A stretch of 64,000 nt of DNA from Microbacterium esteraromaticum (GCF_028747645.1 NZ_CP118100.1:1674001-1738000); one strand, 5' to 3'. Counted from the first letter of the stretch, positions 7,817 through 18,148 are shown. The notes: generated by a model from the sequence alone, not told the origin. Made by a program: numbers and translations.

Positions 7817-8809
7817 TCAAGCCCCAGAGGCCACCGAGCGCTCGCGCGCCTCGTGCACCTTCGCATCGTGTGCGGCGATCGCCAGCTCCTTCTCGCGCAG
7901 AAGCGAGTAGAGCGGCGCGGCCACGAACAACGTCGAATAGGTCGCGACGATGATGCCCACGAAGATCGAGAGCGAGATGTCGGTGAGAGTCTCGGCGCCG
8001 AGCCAGAACGAGCCGATGAACAGGATCGCCCCCACGGGCAGCGCCGCAACGATCGACGTGTTGATCGAGCGCACCAGAGTCTGGTTCACCGCGAGGTTCA
8101 CGGATTCACCGAACGTACGCGTCGTCTGGTTCGCGTCCTCGGTGGTGTTCTCACGGATCTTGTCGAACACCACTGTCGTGTCGTACAGCGAGTACGCGAG
8201 GATCGTGAGAAAGCCGATCACCGCTGCCGGCGAGATCTCGAACCCGGCCAGCGCGTAGACACCGATCGTGATCACGAGCACGTCCAGCAGGCCGATGATG
8301 GCGGCGGCAGACATCTTCCAGGTGCGGAAGTAGATCGCGAGGATCAGGAACGTCAGTGCCAGGAAGATCGCCAGGCCCCACAGCGACTGCCGCGTGACAT
8401 TCTCACCCCAGGCCGGGCCGATGAACGAGTTGGTGATCTCGTCGACGTTCACGCCGTAGACCTGCGCGAGCTGCTCGGTGACCTGCTGGGTCTCAGCCGC
8501 GCTCATCTGCGAGGTCTGCACGCGGATGTCCTGGCCGTTCACGACCACGACCTTGGTGGTGCTCTCGGGAACGACCTCACGCACGGCATCCGTCGCCAGC
8601 GACTGATCGGTCGACTGCGGCGCCGAGACCATGAACTGCGATCCGCCGGTGAACTCGATCGAGAACTGGATCGGACGGATCAGCGGCACCAGCGCGGACC
8701 CGATGATCAGCGCGATGGCGATGATGAACCAGATACGACGCTTGGCGACGAACGGGAAGGAGGTCTTGCCCGAGTAGAGGTTGTTGCCCAACTCATTCAT
8801 GGAGAACAT
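7817..8809 (-). CDS. secF: Protein translocase subunit SecF
   Basis: Accessory membrane subunit of the Sec translocon that, with SecD, uses the proton gradient to assist protein export. It is 330 residues with six predicted helices and a periplasmic-type loop after the first. The conserved stretch IEFTGGSQFMVSA follows helix 1. The late region holds TILAYSLYDTTVVFDKIREN, the SecF signature around helices 4-5, then SINTSIVAALPVGAILF. The ATG start at 8809 overlaps the secD stop by one base, so the two are translationally coupled. No truncation is seen. Confidence 0.95.
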   Translation of the reverse strand: MFSMNELGNNLYSGKTSFPFVAKRRIWFIIAIALIIGSALVPLIRPIQFSIEFTGGSQFMVSAPQSTDQSLATDAVREVVPESTTKVVVVNGQDIRVQTSQMSAAETQQVTEQLAQVYGVNVDEITNSFIGPAWGENVTRQSLWGLAIFLALTFLILAIYFRTWKMSAAAIIGLLDVLVITIGVYALAGFEISPAAVIGFLTILAYSLYDTTVVFDKIRENTTEDANQTTRTFGESVNLAVNQTLVRSINTSIVAALPVGAILFIGSFWLGAETLTDISLSIFVGIIVATYSTLFVAAPLYSLLREKELAIAAHDAKVHEARERSVASGA

Positions 8810-10536
8810 CAGTCGTCGGAGTCCTTTCGGGCGCTTGACGAGCCCTGAGCTGCGAGGGCCTCGGCGCGCTTGCGCTCAGCGATGGTCTGGCGCTTCTCGG
8901 CCTCACCGCGCGCCCCCTGATTACGAGCGGCGCGACCGGTGCTGGCGACGCGCGCCTCCCGGTACTGAGCACGTCCACGATAGACAGCTCCCAGCGACTC
9001 GGGGTCGAGTCCGGACAACCGATGCCCACCACCGAAGAACCGGGTGCGTGCGAGCAGTTGCATGACGGGGTGCGTGAAGATGACGAAGATGAACACGTCG
9101 ATGAGCGTCGTCAGACCAAGGGTGAACGCGAAGCCCTTCACCGTCGAATCGGCCAGCACATACAGCACCACGGCGGCGAGCACGTTGATCGACTTCGAGA
9201 TGTAGATGGTGCGCTTCGCGCGCCCCCAGCCGTCCTCGACCGCGCCCGTGATGGACTTTCCGTCGCGCAGCTCGTCTCGTATTCGCTCGAAGTACACGAT
9301 GAACGAGTCGGCGGTGAATCCGATCGACACGATCAGACCCGCGACGCCGGCCAGCGACAGGCGGAAGCCCATGCGCCACGCGAGGATGCTGATGATGACG
9401 TAGGTGAGCACACCCATGACGCCGATCGAGGCGATGATCACCCAGCCGAGTGCGCGATAGCTGATGAGGGAGTAGACCGCGACCAGTCCCAGGCCGATGA
9501 GACCGGCGATCAGCCCGATCTGCAACTGCTGCGAGCCAAGCGTCGCCGAGATGGTGTCAGAGCTCTCGACGGTGAAGCTCAGCGGCAGCGCGCCGTAGCG
9601 CAACTGGTCGGCGAGCGTCTTCGCGCTCTCCTGGGTGAAGTCGCCCGAGATGCTCGGGTTGCCGTCGAGGATCGCCGCCTGCATCTGCGGCGCCGAGATC
9701 ACCACGCCGTCGAGCACGAACGCGAACTGGTCGCGCGGGCTCAGGCCGGCGATGCGGTTGGCGTTCAGGCGCTGGCTGATCTCGCCGAACACCTCGGTGC
9801 CCTCGCGGTTGAGGTCGAGGTTGACGGTCCACTTCGCCGAACGCTGGTCGCGACCGGACGTCGCGTCATCGATGACCGTGCCGTCGAGCTCCTTCGGCCC
9901 GAGCAGATACTTGACCGACCCGGTCGGGTCGCAGGCGACCAGCGGCTCGCCAGCCGGCGGCGTGGTGTGGTCGCGGGGAGCGGCGCAGTCGAACGACTGC
10001 AGCTCGGCGATCTGCTTCTCGGTCATCCATGCCGGGTCGCTGCCGTCGGTGGGCTCCGGCGTGGGCACCGCGTTCATCGAGTCGTCGGGTGTGGGGAACG
10101 GCGTGGGGTTGCCATCCTCGCCGATGAACTCGGTCGCAGCGTCAGTTGCGGCCAGTACGGCACGGAACTCCAGCTGGGCGCTCGCCTGGATGCGGTCGCG
10201 GGTTTCCTGATCGGCGACACCGGGAATCTGCACCACGATGTTGCGGCCGCCCTCGGTGGTGATGTCGGCCTCGGCGGTGCCGGAGGCGTCGACACGCTGA
10301 CGGATGATCGCGGCAGCCTGGTCGAGCTGCTCCTGCGTCGGGTCGGCACCGTCCTCTGTCTGCGCGCTCAGGACGATCTGAGTGCCGCCCTGCAGGTCAA
10401 GGGCGAGCTCAGGAGCCCACGAGCTCTCCTTGAACCCGTACACGCCGATCGCATTGATGCCGAACAATGCTGCTGTGACCAGGAGCAGGCCGAGCAGGAC
10501 CCGCCACGCATGGCGGGTCGGAGATGAGGATGCCAC
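8809..10536 (-). CDS. secD: Protein translocase subunit SecD
   Basis: Partner of SecF in the SecDF accessory complex of the Sec pathway. It is 575 residues. An N-terminal helix precedes the P1 head region, which carries LALDLQGGTQIVLSA. The membrane domain has AGLIGLGLVAVYSLISYRAL and GVAGLIVSIGFTADSFIVYF, the latter being the conserved SecD pore-lining motif. The extracytoplasmic loop contains a Pro/Thr-rich insertion (around NPTPFPTPDDSMNAVPTPEP) seen in other actinobacterial SecD proteins. The tail after the last helix is about 80 residues and very basic. It is 36 bases from yajC and abuts secF. The start is GTG 10536. Confidence 0.95.
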   Translation of the reverse strand: MASSSPTRHAWRVLLGLLLVTAALFGINAIGVYGFKESSWAPELALDLQGGTQIVLSAQTEDGADPTQEQLDQAAAIIRQRVDASGTAEADITTEGGRNIVVQIPGVADQETRDRIQASAQLEFRAVLAATDAATEFIGEDGNPTPFPTPDDSMNAVPTPEPTDGSDPAWMTEKQIAELQSFDCAAPRDHTTPPAGEPLVACDPTGSVKYLLGPKELDGTVIDDATSGRDQRSAKWTVNLDLNREGTEVFGEISQRLNANRIAGLSPRDQFAFVLDGVVISAPQMQAAILDGNPSISGDFTQESAKTLADQLRYGALPLSFTVESSDTISATLGSQQLQIGLIAGLIGLGLVAVYSLISYRALGWVIIASIGVMGVLTYVIISILAWRMGFRLSLAGVAGLIVSIGFTADSFIVYFERIRDELRDGKSITGAVEDGWGRAKRTIYISKSINVLAAVVLYVLADSTVKGFAFTLGLTTLIDVFIFVIFTHPVMQLLARTRFFGGGHRLSGLDPESLGAVYRGRAQYREARVASTGRAARNQGARGEAEKRQTIAERKRAEALAAQGSSSARKDSDD

Positions 10537-10571
10537 GTAGTTCCGCTTTCCGCGTGAGACGCCCGTAGGCG

Positions 10572-11000
10572 TCAGTTCTCGTCGTTGCGCTCGAGACGAG
10601 CCTTGGTCTCCTCAGGCGTCTCGACCTGGATCGCCTCGATACCGTCGGTCGCGTCCTTCGCGGGGACGCTGTCGAGGTGCTCTTCGACAACCTCTTCCTC
10701 AGCGACGTCGTCGGAGTCGACGGTCTCCTCGGTCGGGTCTACCACGCGCAGGATCGCCTGACTGTGCACCTCGATGACCACGCCGGGGGCGAGCTCGATC
10801 TGTGCGGGCCTGTCGAGGTCGACCGCGTCGTATGACACGACGGTTCCGTACAGACCCCCCTGCAGCAGCACCTTCGCGCCGGGAATCGTCTTGGCGGCCT
10901 TCTCCTCCTGCTGTTCCTTCATCTGCTTCTGGCGCTTGCGCGTGTTCATGAACATGAACACGAGCATCACGGCGAGAAGTCCGAAGAGGATGATTTCCAT
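10572..11000 (-). CDS. yajC: Preprotein translocase subunit YajC
   Basis: Small membrane component associated with SecDF. It is 142 residues. One N-terminal helix (MEIILFGLLAVMLVFMFMNT) is followed by RKRQKQMKEQQEEKAAKTIP and the conserved small beta domain GAKVLLQGGLYGTVVSYDAV. The last 45 residues are strongly acidic (Asp/Glu-rich) and probably disordered. It is the first gene after ruvB on the same strand; a perfect TATAAT hexamer on the ruvB stop codon may give it its own promoter. The ATG start at 11000 is preceded by CGAAAGGC. Confidence 0.93.
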   Translation of the reverse strand: MEIILFGLLAVMLVFMFMNTRKRQKQMKEQQEEKAAKTIPGAKVLLQGGLYGTVVSYDAVDLDRPAQIELAPGVVIEVHSQAILRVVDPTEETVDSDDVAEEEVVEEHLDSVPAKDATDGIEAIQVETPEETKARLERNDEN

Positions 11001-11074
11001 GAGAGTTGAAGCCTTTCGAAGTGCACGCTGAACGCGGCGGTGCGTAGGGGGATATGGCCGGGAAGTCTTCAGCG

Positions 11075-11080
11075 ATTATA
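11075..11080 (-). promoter_or_regulatory. Consensus -10 (TATAAT) over the ruvB stop codon
   Basis: The minus-strand hexamer TATAAT overlaps the TAA stop of ruvB, 75 bases before the yajC start. In such a GC-rich sequence a perfect -10 is notable. No clear -35 hexamer stands at 16-18 bases, so the call rests on the -10 alone. It would let yajC-secDF-relA be transcribed apart from ruvCAB. Confidence 0.4.
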
Positions 11081-12107
11081 GGTCATCGAACAATGCCACT
11101 CCCTCGGGGTGCGAGATCCCGAGGTGCGCGTACGCCTCGGGCATCGCGATCCTCCCGCGCGGCGTGCGCCCGAGAAAGCCGATGCGCACGAGATACGGTT
11201 CGACCACGCTCTCGACAGTCTCGCTCTCCTCACCCACCGCGACGGCGAGCGTGTTGAGGCCCACCGGGCCTCCACGGAAACGCCGCACGAGCGCATCGAG
11301 CACCGCGCGGTCGAGCCGATCGAGGCCGATCGCGTCGACATCGTACAGCTCCAGCGCTGAGCGCACATCCGAGAGCGACGCATCTTGCCCGCCGCCGTGC
11401 ACGAGCGCGTAGTCGCGCACTCGGCGCAACAGGCGGTTCGCGATGCGGGGCGTGCCGCGCGAGCGTCGCGCGATCTCGGAAAGAGCGTCATCGGGCAGAC
11501 GCACACCGAGAACACCGGCAGATCGGCTGATGACCTGTTCGAGGTCGTCAGCGCTGTAGAACTCGAGGTGGCCGGTGAAGCCGAACCGGTCGCGCAGCGG
11601 GTTGGGTAGCAGACCCGAACGCGTCGTGGCTCCGACGAGGGTGAAGGGCGCAAGCTCCAGCGGAATGCTCGTGGCTCCGGCACCCTTGCCGACCATGATG
11701 TCGATGCGGAAGTCCTCCATCGCCAGGTAGAGCATCTCTTCTGCCGATCGCGCCATCCGGTGGATCTCGTCGATGAAGAGCACCTCGCCGGGCGTGAGGC
11801 TCGACAGGAGCGCAGCGAGGTCGCCGGCGTGCTGGATCGCTGGGCCGCTCGACAACCGCAACGGGCGTCCGCTCTCGTGGGCGACGATCATCGCCAGCGT
11901 CGTCTTGCCGAGGCCGGGCGGGCCGGCGAGCAGGATGTGGTCCGCCGTGCGCTCCTGCAGGCGTGCGGCTTCCAGAAGCAGCTGCAGCTGACCGCGCACC
12001 TTGGCCTGACCGACGAACTCGTCCAGGCTCGACGGGCGCAGAGCGCCCTCGATCGCAAGCTCGGTGTCGTCGAGGGCTTCGGCCGCATCGCGCGCGTGCT
12101 CAGCCAC
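11076..12107 (-). CDS. ruvB: Holliday junction branch migration DNA helicase RuvB
   Basis: AAA+ motor of the RuvAB complex that drives Holliday junction branch migration. It is 343 residues from the GTG at 12107. The sequence opens [20 protein letters not shown], then [11 protein letters not shown], typical of RuvB. Walker A is [12 protein letters not shown], Walker B is [10 protein letters not shown], and sensor 1 is [11 protein letters not shown]. The C-terminal winged helix contains [16 protein letters not shown] and [10 protein letters not shown]. An open frame extends further upstream, but that part overlaps ruvA and looks non-coding. The GTG overlaps the ruvA stop by eight bases, so the pair is translationally coupled. 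Confidence 0.95.
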   Translation of the reverse strand: MAEHARDAAEALDDTELAIEGALRPSSLDEFVGQAKVRGQLQLLLEAARLQERTADHILLAGPPGLGKTTLAMIVAHESGRPLRLSSGPAIQHAGDLAALLSSLTPGEVLFIDEIHRMARSAEEMLYLAMEDFRIDIMVGKGAGATSIPLELAPFTLVGATTRSGLLPNPLRDRFGFTGHLEFYSADDLEQVISRSAGVLGVRLPDDALSEIARRSRGTPRIANRLLRRVRDYALVHGGGQDASLSDVRSALELYDVDAIGLDRLDRAVLDALVRRFRGGPVGLNTLAVAVGEESETVESVVEPYLVRIGFLGRTPRGRIAMPEAYAHLGISHPEGVALFDDL

Positions 12108-12708
12108 GGTTCGCCCCCGGCCCCATCGCCGCCAGCGTACGGCGCAGCAACGCCGGCACGGATTCGTTCTCGGCGTCAGTGGCGATCTCGGCCGTCTGCG
12201 ACACGGCTTCGACCGCGACCTTCTCGGACCAACCGAGGCCGACCAGCGCGGCCACGACCTGGTCGGTGACGACCGTCTCGGGGGCACCCACCGGTGCAGT
12301 GGCGACACGGGGCTGCACCTTGCCGGCCAGCTGCACCACGATCAGCTTCGCCGTCTTCGGACCGATCCCCGATACCCGGCGGAACGGGGCATCGTCCTCG
12401 GCCGTGACAGCCTCGGCGATCTGATCGACCGTCAGATGCGAGAGCACACCGAGCGCCGACTTCGGGCCGACGCCGGTGACGCTCAGCAGCTGACCGAAGA
12501 TCTCCAGCTCGTCCAGATCGCCGAAGCCGTACAAGGTCAGCGCGTCCTCACGAACGATCAGACTGGTGTGCAGGCGCAGCTGTTCCCCCACGACCGCGGT
12601 GTGCGCGATGTCAATGGGCACGAAGACGGTGAAGCCGACACCGCCTGTCTCGATGACGACCTGGCCAGAGACCGCGTGCAGAACCGTGCCGCGCAGGGAG
12701 GAGATCAT
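12100..12708 (-). CDS. ruvA: Holliday junction branch migration protein RuvA
   Basis: Tetrameric Holliday-junction-binding subunit that loads RuvB. It is 202 residues, the usual length. The N-terminal OB fold starts [15 protein letters not shown]. Helix-hairpin-helix motifs follow at [17 protein letters not shown] and [19 protein letters not shown]. The C-terminal RuvB-interacting domain ends [11 protein letters not shown]. The ATG at 12708 is chosen because MISSLRG is the conserved RuvA N-terminus; the frame remains open upstream into ruvC. It lies 10 bases from the ruvC stop and overlaps ruvB by eight bases. Confidence 0.95.
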   Translation of the reverse strand: MISSLRGTVLHAVSGQVVIETGGVGFTVFVPIDIAHTAVVGEQLRLHTSLIVREDALTLYGFGDLDELEIFGQLLSVTGVGPKSALGVLSHLTVDQIAEAVTAEDDAPFRRVSGIGPKTAKLIVVQLAGKVQPRVATAPVGAPETVVTDQVVAALVGLGWSEKVAVEAVSQTAEIATDAENESVPALLRRTLAAMGPGANRG

Positions 12709-12718
12709 GCCTGTCAGC

Positions 12719-13297
12719 CTAGCGGTTGGGTCGTACATACATTCGAGCGACGCGCTCAGCATCCGCCCACGCACGTTGAGCCGGTGTCTGGGCGGCTCCC
12801 CCGGCGACCGACGCCCCGTCCCGTCGCCACGCATGGCACAGCGCGATCGCCAGGGCATCCGCGGCGTCTGCGGGCTGGGGTGGGGCATCCAAGCGCAGGA
12901 TGCGGGCGATCATGGACTGCACCTGCCGCTTGTCGGCGGACCCGTATCCGGTGACGGCCGCTTTGACCTCGCTGGGCGTGTGGGTCGCCGCCGGAAGACC
13001 CGCTTCGGCGGCGATGAGCAGCGCGACACCGGAGGCTTGCGCTGTACCCATCACCGTCTGACGGTTCTGCTGCGCGAAGACGCGTTCAACGGCGACGGCC
13101 TCGGGATGGTGCTCGTCGATCGCGGTGCGGATGCCCGCGGCGATGCCGGCGAGGCGCTCAGCGATGTCGGCGTCCGGCGGGGTGCGCACAACACCCACGT
13201 GTACGAGGGTGGCCCTGCGGGCGCGATCGACATCCACGATGCCGACGCCGCAACGGGTCAGCCCAGGGTCGATGCCCAATACACGGAGGGTGCTCAC
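12719..13297 (-). CDS. ruvC: Crossover junction endodeoxyribonuclease RuvC
   Basis: Holliday junction resolvase with an RNase H-like fold. It is 192 residues. The first catalytic Asp is in [17 protein letters not shown] (residues 6-22). The second acidic position is in [12 protein letters not shown], and the C-terminal acidic pair is in [17 protein letters not shown] 13297 gives [19 protein letters not shown] hexamer sits exactly six bases before it, suggesting a leaderless transcript starting the ruvCAB operon. It lies 50 bases downstream of yebC, with which it may also be co-transcribed. Confidence 0.95.
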   Translation of the reverse strand: MSTLRVLGIDPGLTRCGVGIVDVDRARRATLVHVGVVRTPPDADIAERLAGIAAGIRTAIDEHHPEAVAVERVFAQQNRQTVMGTAQASGVALLIAAEAGLPAATHTPSEVKAAVTGYGSADKRQVQSMIARILRLDAPPQPADAADALAIALCHAWRRDGASVAGGAAQTPAQRAWADAERVARMYVRPNR

Positions 13298-13303
13298 TCC
13301 CCC

Positions 13304-13309
13304 AGGCTA
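13304..13309 (-). promoter_or_regulatory. -10 hexamer TAGCCT of ruvC (leaderless type)
   Basis: The minus strand reads TAGCCT, six bases, then GTG 13297 of ruvC. It is the same hexamer and spacing as before rarA and the DUF3000 gene. Confidence 0.5.
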
Positions 13310-13347
13310 CGGTCCGCCGTGCGCCCGCTGATCAGGCGCGCCCGAAG

Positions 13348-14115
13348 TCAGTCCTCGTCGCCGTCGTTCTCGAGCTCGGCCTGCACCTCTGCGGGCAGGT
13401 CGAAGTTGCTGAACACGTTCTGCACGTCGTCACTGTCTTCGAGCGCATCGATCAAGCGGAAGATCTTGCGCGCAGTGTCTGCGTCGATCTCGACCTTGAG
13501 GTTCGGCACGAACTCGACGTCCGCCGACTCGTAGTCGATGCCCGCTTCTTGCAGCGCCGTGCGCACCGCGACGAGATCGGTCGCCTCGGTCACGACTTCG
13601 AACCCCTGGGCGTGCGGCTCGATCTCCTCGGCTCCCGCTTCGAGCGCCGCCATCATGACGTCGTCCTCGGTGGTGCCCTCGGAACCGACGACGATGACGC
13701 CCTTGCGCGAGAAGTTGTAGGCGACCGAGCCCGGGTCTGCCAGCGTGCCGCCGTTGCGGCTGAGGGCTGTGCGCACCTCGGCAGCGGCGCGGTTCTTGTT
13801 GTCGGTGAGGCACTCGATCATCAGTGCCACACCGTTGGGACCATAGCCCTCGTACATGATCGACGCGTACTCGACGGCCTCGCCGCCGATGCCCGCACCG
13901 CGCTTCACCGCGCGGTCGATGTTGTCCTTGGGAACCGACATCTTCTTCGCCTTGAAGACGGCGTCGTAGAGCGTCGGATTGCCCGCCAGGTCGGCGCCGC
14001 CCAGCTTCGCCGCGACCTCGATGTTCTTGATCAGCTTCGCCCACGACTTCGCACGGCGTGCGTCAATGACCGCCTTCTTGTGCTTCGTCGTGGCCCACTT
14101 GGAATGCCCGGACAT
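13348..14115 (-). CDS. YebC/PmpR family protein
   Basis: Member of the YebC/TACO1 family, variously described as a DNA-binding regulator and as a factor helping ribosomes through proline-rich stretches. It is 255 residues. The N-terminus [20 protein letters not shown] and [20 protein letters not shown] are the family signatures, followed by [15 protein letters not shown] and [17 protein letters not shown]. The C-terminal domain is acidic and ends [16 protein letters not shown]. It precedes ruvC, the usual actinobacterial order pdxS-pdxT-yebC-ruvC, although here two plus-strand genes separate it from pdxT. The ATG start at 14115 follows GAGCGGAGACAT. Confidence 0.94.
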   Translation of the reverse strand: MSGHSKWATTKHKKAVIDARRAKSWAKLIKNIEVAAKLGGADLAGNPTLYDAVFKAKKMSVPKDNIDRAVKRGAGIGGEAVEYASIMYEGYGPNGVALMIECLTDNKNRAAAEVRTALSRNGGTLADPGSVAYNFSRKGVIVVGSEGTTEDDVMMAALEAGAEEIEPHAQGFEVVTEATDLVAVRTALQEAGIDYESADVEFVPNLKVEIDADTARKIFRLIDALEDSDDVQNVFSNFDLPAEVQAELENDGDED

Positions 14116-14227
14116 ATGTCTCCGCTCGTCTTATCCGCCCGGAGTCGCCTCCAGGGCGTCGTCCAGTCTAACGAACCGGCCCCGGGTGCCGTTGTTTTCG
14201 TCTCTCCGCGGTGCAAGAGTGGTGTTC

Positions 14228-15595
14228 ATGAACGATCGGGCGAGAGCGCTCGACGCGGCGCATCGACGCGCCACCGAGTTCCTTCAAGGACTCGATGACC
14301 GTCCGGTCTGGCCTCGGGCGAGCTTCGACGACATGATGACGCGCTTCGATGGACCGCTACCCGACGAGGGCGTCGACCCCGCCGATGTGGTGGATCAGAT
14401 CGCCCTGGCTGCCGATCCCGGCCTCGTCGCGATCCCCGGGGGGCGCTTCTTCGGGTTCGTGATCGGCGCCACGCACCCGGCGGCGCTGGCTGCGGACTGG
14501 CTCGTATCCGCATGGGATCAGAACTCCGGGTCCTCCCGGCTCACTCCCGCCACCGTGGCCATGGAGCGCACCGCGGGCACATGGATGCTCGATCTCCTCG
14601 GCCTACCGCCCGACGCGAGCGTGGGGTTCGTCACAGGTGGTCAGATCGCCAACTTCACCTGCCTGGGCGCCGCCCGGACAGCCGTGCTGGCCCGCACGGG
14701 GTGGGACCTCGCAGAGCGGGGAATGCGCTGTTCTCCGGCGATCCGCTTCGTCGTCGGCGCTGATCGACACGGCTCGGTCGATCGGGCGGCGCGGTACCTC
14801 GGCATCGGCCGGGCCGAAGTCACGGTCGTCGAATCCGACGATCAGGGCCGAATGCGGCCCGAGGCGCTGTCGACGGCACTCGCCGATACCGACGGCCCGC
14901 TGATCGTTTGCCTTCAAGCGGGGGAAGTCCACACGGGGGCCTTCGACGACTTCGCCGCGCTCATACCGATCGCGCGTGACCACGGAGCGTGGGTGCACGT
15001 GGACGGCGCCTTCGGTCTGTGGGCCGCGGCGTCGCCCTCGCTGCGACATCTGACGTCGGGCATGGCGGAAGCGGATTCGTGGGCGACGGATGCGCACAAG
15101 ACGCTCAACGTCCCCTACGACTGCGGTGTCGCGATCGTCCGCGACCCCGCCGATTCGATCGCTGCGTTCCGCACCGGCGGCGACTATCTGATCTACTCGG
15201 GCCTCGACCCCTGGGATGTCACACCTGAACTGTCGCGCCGCGCGCGGGGCGTCCCCGCGTTTGCGGCTCTGCGCAGCCTCGGACGCACCGGGGTCATCCG
15301 CCTGATCGACGGCCTTCACGCGAACGCCGTGGCGATGGCGCAGGGACTCGCCTCCATCACGGGCGTACGGGTCATCAACGACGTCGACTACACCCAGGTG
15401 ATGCTGCGCATGGACTCGGACGACGATACGCGGGCCCTCGGCGAAGCCATCCTGCGCGACGGCACTGCGGTGATGACCGGCGCCGAATGGCGTGGCCATG
15501 CCACCCTGAGATGTTCGATGTCCTCGTGGGCGACCACGCCGGCGGACGTCGACCGGACCGTCGCCGCGATCGCTCGACTCGTCGCCTCGATGTGA
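14228..15595 (+). CDS. PLP-dependent group II decarboxylase
   Basis: A 455-residue pyridoxal-phosphate enzyme of the aromatic-L-amino-acid/glutamate decarboxylase family (fold type I). The PLP lysine is Lys291 in TDAHKTLNVPYDCG. The cofactor-carrying aspartate and base-stacking region is AWVHVDGAFGLWAAAS, and GFVTGGQIANFTCLGAAR holds the phosphate-binding loop. The substrate cannot be predicted; an aromatic amino acid or a related amine precursor is plausible. ATG 14228 (MNDRARALDAAHRRATEFLQ) is chosen as the conserved N-terminus; the frame is open much further upstream, antisense to yebC. It sits beside the PLP biosynthesis genes, so a shared interest in vitamin B6 is possible but unproven. 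Confidence 0.88.
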   Translation: MNDRARALDAAHRRATEFLQGLDDRPVWPRASFDDMMTRFDGPLPDEGVDPADVVDQIALAADPGLVAIPGGRFFGFVIGATHPAALAADWLVSAWDQNSGSSRLTPATVAMERTAGTWMLDLLGLPPDASVGFVTGGQIANFTCLGAARTAVLARTGWDLAERGMRCSPAIRFVVGADRHGSVDRAARYLGIGRAEVTVVESDDQGRMRPEALSTALADTDGPLIVCLQAGEVHTGAFDDFAALIPIARDHGAWVHVDGAFGLWAAASPSLRHLTSGMAEADSWATDAHKTLNVPYDCGVAIVRDPADSIAAFRTGGDYLIYSGLDPWDVTPELSRRARGVPAFAALRSLGRTGVIRLIDGLHANAVAMAQGLASITGVRVINDVDYTQVMLRMDSDDDTRALGEAILRDGTAVMTGAEWRGHATLRCSMSSWATTPADVDRTVAAIARLVASM

Positions 15596-15645
15596 GCTCG
15601 GCGCATCGCGCCCGATCAGATGGGGTCTTCCCCACCGTCGGCCCT

Positions 15646-15651
15646 TAGGCC
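15646..15651 (+). promoter_or_regulatory. -10 hexamer TAGGCC of the APH-type gene (leaderless type)
   Basis: TAGGCC is followed by six bases and the ATG at 15658, repeating the spacing seen before rarA, ruvC and the DUF3000 gene. It lies 50 bases after the decarboxylase stop and no ribosome binding site is visible. Confidence 0.4.
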
Positions 15652-15657
15652 TGCCGG

Positions 15658-16578
15658 ATGCAAGCAGGTGCGCAGCGGGCCAGGCCCGCGTGGTCGTCGC
15701 TGCCCGCCACCCTTCGAGCGAGCGTTGTGGATTGCATCGGCGGCACGTATGTCGATGACGTCGCTGCGCAGGGCGGATTCAGCGCGGGATACGCCGGTGT
15801 CGTCAGCACCACGAAGGGAAGGGCGTTCGTGAAGGCGGCGGGGCCCGCCTCCCACGCAGTCTCGCTCACGCTCTACCGCCGGGAGGGCGCGCTGCTCCCC
15901 AGCATCCCGCGGTCGCTGGCGCCGCGTGCTCTTGCCGTCATCGACGGCGATGACGGCTTCGCCCTCGTCACCGACGTCGTCGACGGCGCTCACCCCGGCG
16001 CGGCATGGTCGGCCGCGGACCTGCGGTCGGTCGCGCGCACGCTGAGCCGTCTCGCCGAGACGCCCGCCCCGGATGACATCCCGGATGCTCGGGATGACAC
16101 AGCGGACTTCACACGGTGGCATCGGATTGCCGACGACGCCGGTTTGCGAGACGCACTGCCGCACGACCTGGCCGCGCAGTTACCGCGCCTGGTGGACATG
16201 GAGCGAGGGTTCGCCGACGCCGTCACTGGGCGGATGCTGATCCACGGCGATCTCCGTGCGGACAACATCCTCATCGGTGACGGCGACGCACGATTCGTGG
16301 ACTGGCCGTGGGCGGTGCGCGGTGTGCCGTGGTTCGACCTGCCTTCCCTGTTGCCGAGCATCGAGGCCGGCGGCGGCCCGCCCTGCGAACAGGCATGGCC
16401 GATCTTTCAGGAGTTCGGCGCACCCGACCCGCACGAGCACCTGCCGATCATCGCGGGCATCAGCTCGTACTTCTGGTACTGGCAGGGGCAACCCGAGCCG
16501 GCGCCGGTCCCCGGCCTGCGCGCCTTCCAGCGCGCGCAAGCATTCGCGGCGCTGCGGTGGCTCAGCGCGCTACTGTGA
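15658..16578 (+). CDS. APH-type phosphotransferase (aminoglycoside/choline kinase fold)
   Basis: A 306-residue protein with the aminoglycoside phosphotransferase/protein-kinase-like fold. The catalytic Brenner motif is HGDLRADN at residues 196-203, and the metal-binding motif FVDWPWAVRG follows about 15 residues later. An N-lobe Lys is present in GRAFVKAAGP. Family members phosphorylate small molecules (aminoglycosides, homoserine, choline, fructosamines); no substrate can be inferred, so it should not be read as an antibiotic-resistance gene. It follows the decarboxylase on the same strand and converges with pdxT, leaving 3 bases between stops. Its proximity to B6 genes is suggestive only. 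Confidence 0.8.
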   Translation: MQAGAQRARPAWSSLPATLRASVVDCIGGTYVDDVAAQGGFSAGYAGVVSTTKGRAFVKAAGPASHAVSLTLYRREGALLPSIPRSLAPRALAVIDGDDGFALVTDVVDGAHPGAAWSAADLRSVARTLSRLAETPAPDDIPDARDDTADFTRWHRIADDAGLRDALPHDLAAQLPRLVDMERGFADAVTGRMLIHGDLRADNILIGDGDARFVDWPWAVRGVPWFDLPSLLPSIEAGGGPPCEQAWPIFQEFGAPDPHEHLPIIAGISSYFWYWQGQPEPAPVPGLRAFQRAQAFAALRWLSALL

Positions 16579-16581
16579 CTG

Positions 16582-17182
16582 TCAGGCGGCGCGGACTGCC
16601 GTCCGCTCCGCCACCCTGGCGAGGAAGCGCTCGTGGAACCGCGTCTCCCCCGAGATCTCGGGGTGGAAGCTGATCCCGAGCAGGTTCCCCTGTTCGACGG
16701 CGACGATGCTGCCGTCGTCCAGGACGGCCAGCACGACGGCATCCGATCCGACGTCCTCGACCACGGGACCGCGAATGAATGCGGCCCGCACAGCGGGCTC
16801 GCCCAGGGCCGGCACGTGGACCGCCCCCTCGAAGGAGTCGACCTGACGTCCGAACGCGTTTCGGCGCACGAGAACGTCGAGTCCCCCGAAGGTCTGCTGC
16901 CCTTCGATGCCGTCCGCGAGCCGGTCCGCGAGCATGATCAGTCCCGCACAGGTACCCAGCACCGGCAGTCCTGCCGAGATCGCGTCGCGGATCGGATGCT
17001 GCATGCCGAAGGTACGCGCAAGCTTGTCGATGACGCTCGACTCGCCACCGGGGATGACGAGCCCGTCGACACGGGCGAGCTCCTCGGGACGACGGACGAG
17101 CGTCACCTCAGCCCCGAGTCTCGCGAGCAGGGTGGCGTGCTCGCGCACGTCACCCTGCAGCGCGAGCACGCCGACGTTCGGG

Positions 17183-17193
<11 letters not shown>
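16582..17193 (-). CDS. pdxT: Pyridoxal 5'-phosphate synthase glutaminase subunit
   Basis: Glutaminase that feeds ammonia to PdxS in the DXP-independent route to PLP. It is 203 residues. The class I amidotransferase triad is complete: Cys82 in [11 protein letters not shown], and His177 and Glu179 in [22 protein letters not shown] and [10 protein letters not shown] are PdxT hallmarks. The start overlaps the pdxS 3' end by 11 bases, so the two subunits are translationally coupled. The start codon at 17193 is GTG. Confidence 0.96.
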
Positions 17194-18082
<889 letters not shown>

Positions 18083-18115
18083 GGTCACTCCTCTTGTGAC
18101 AAAAATCGGTTTGGC

Positions 18116-18131
18116 CTATGTCAAAACATAG
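18116..18131. promoter_or_regulatory. Palindrome in the pdxS/pdxR divergent promoter
   Basis: CTATGT and ACATAG are exact inverted copies separated by CAAA. A related half-site (TGTGACAAAA, matching TATGTCAAAA) lies about 24 bases to the left. The minus strand carries TTGACA within this element, a probable -35 for pdxS. On the plus strand CATAGA ends eight bases before the regulator's GTG. Mixed inverted and direct repeats are what PdxR-type MocR proteins are known to bind. Confidence 0.6.
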
Positions 18132-18148
18132 CACCATAGAATCGAACC

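Noticed and set aside
12100..12888. Longer N-termini for ruvA (to 12888) and ruvB (to 12308)
   Set aside because: The extra residues overlap the upstream gene and are Arg/Pro-rich shadow translation. The conserved N-termini MISSLRG and [10 protein letters not shown] begin at 12708 and 12107.
15658..16578. Antibiotic-resistance gene (aminoglycoside phosphotransferase)
   Set aside because: The fold is right, but the family covers many metabolic kinases and there is no mobile context. A resistance role would be unsupported.
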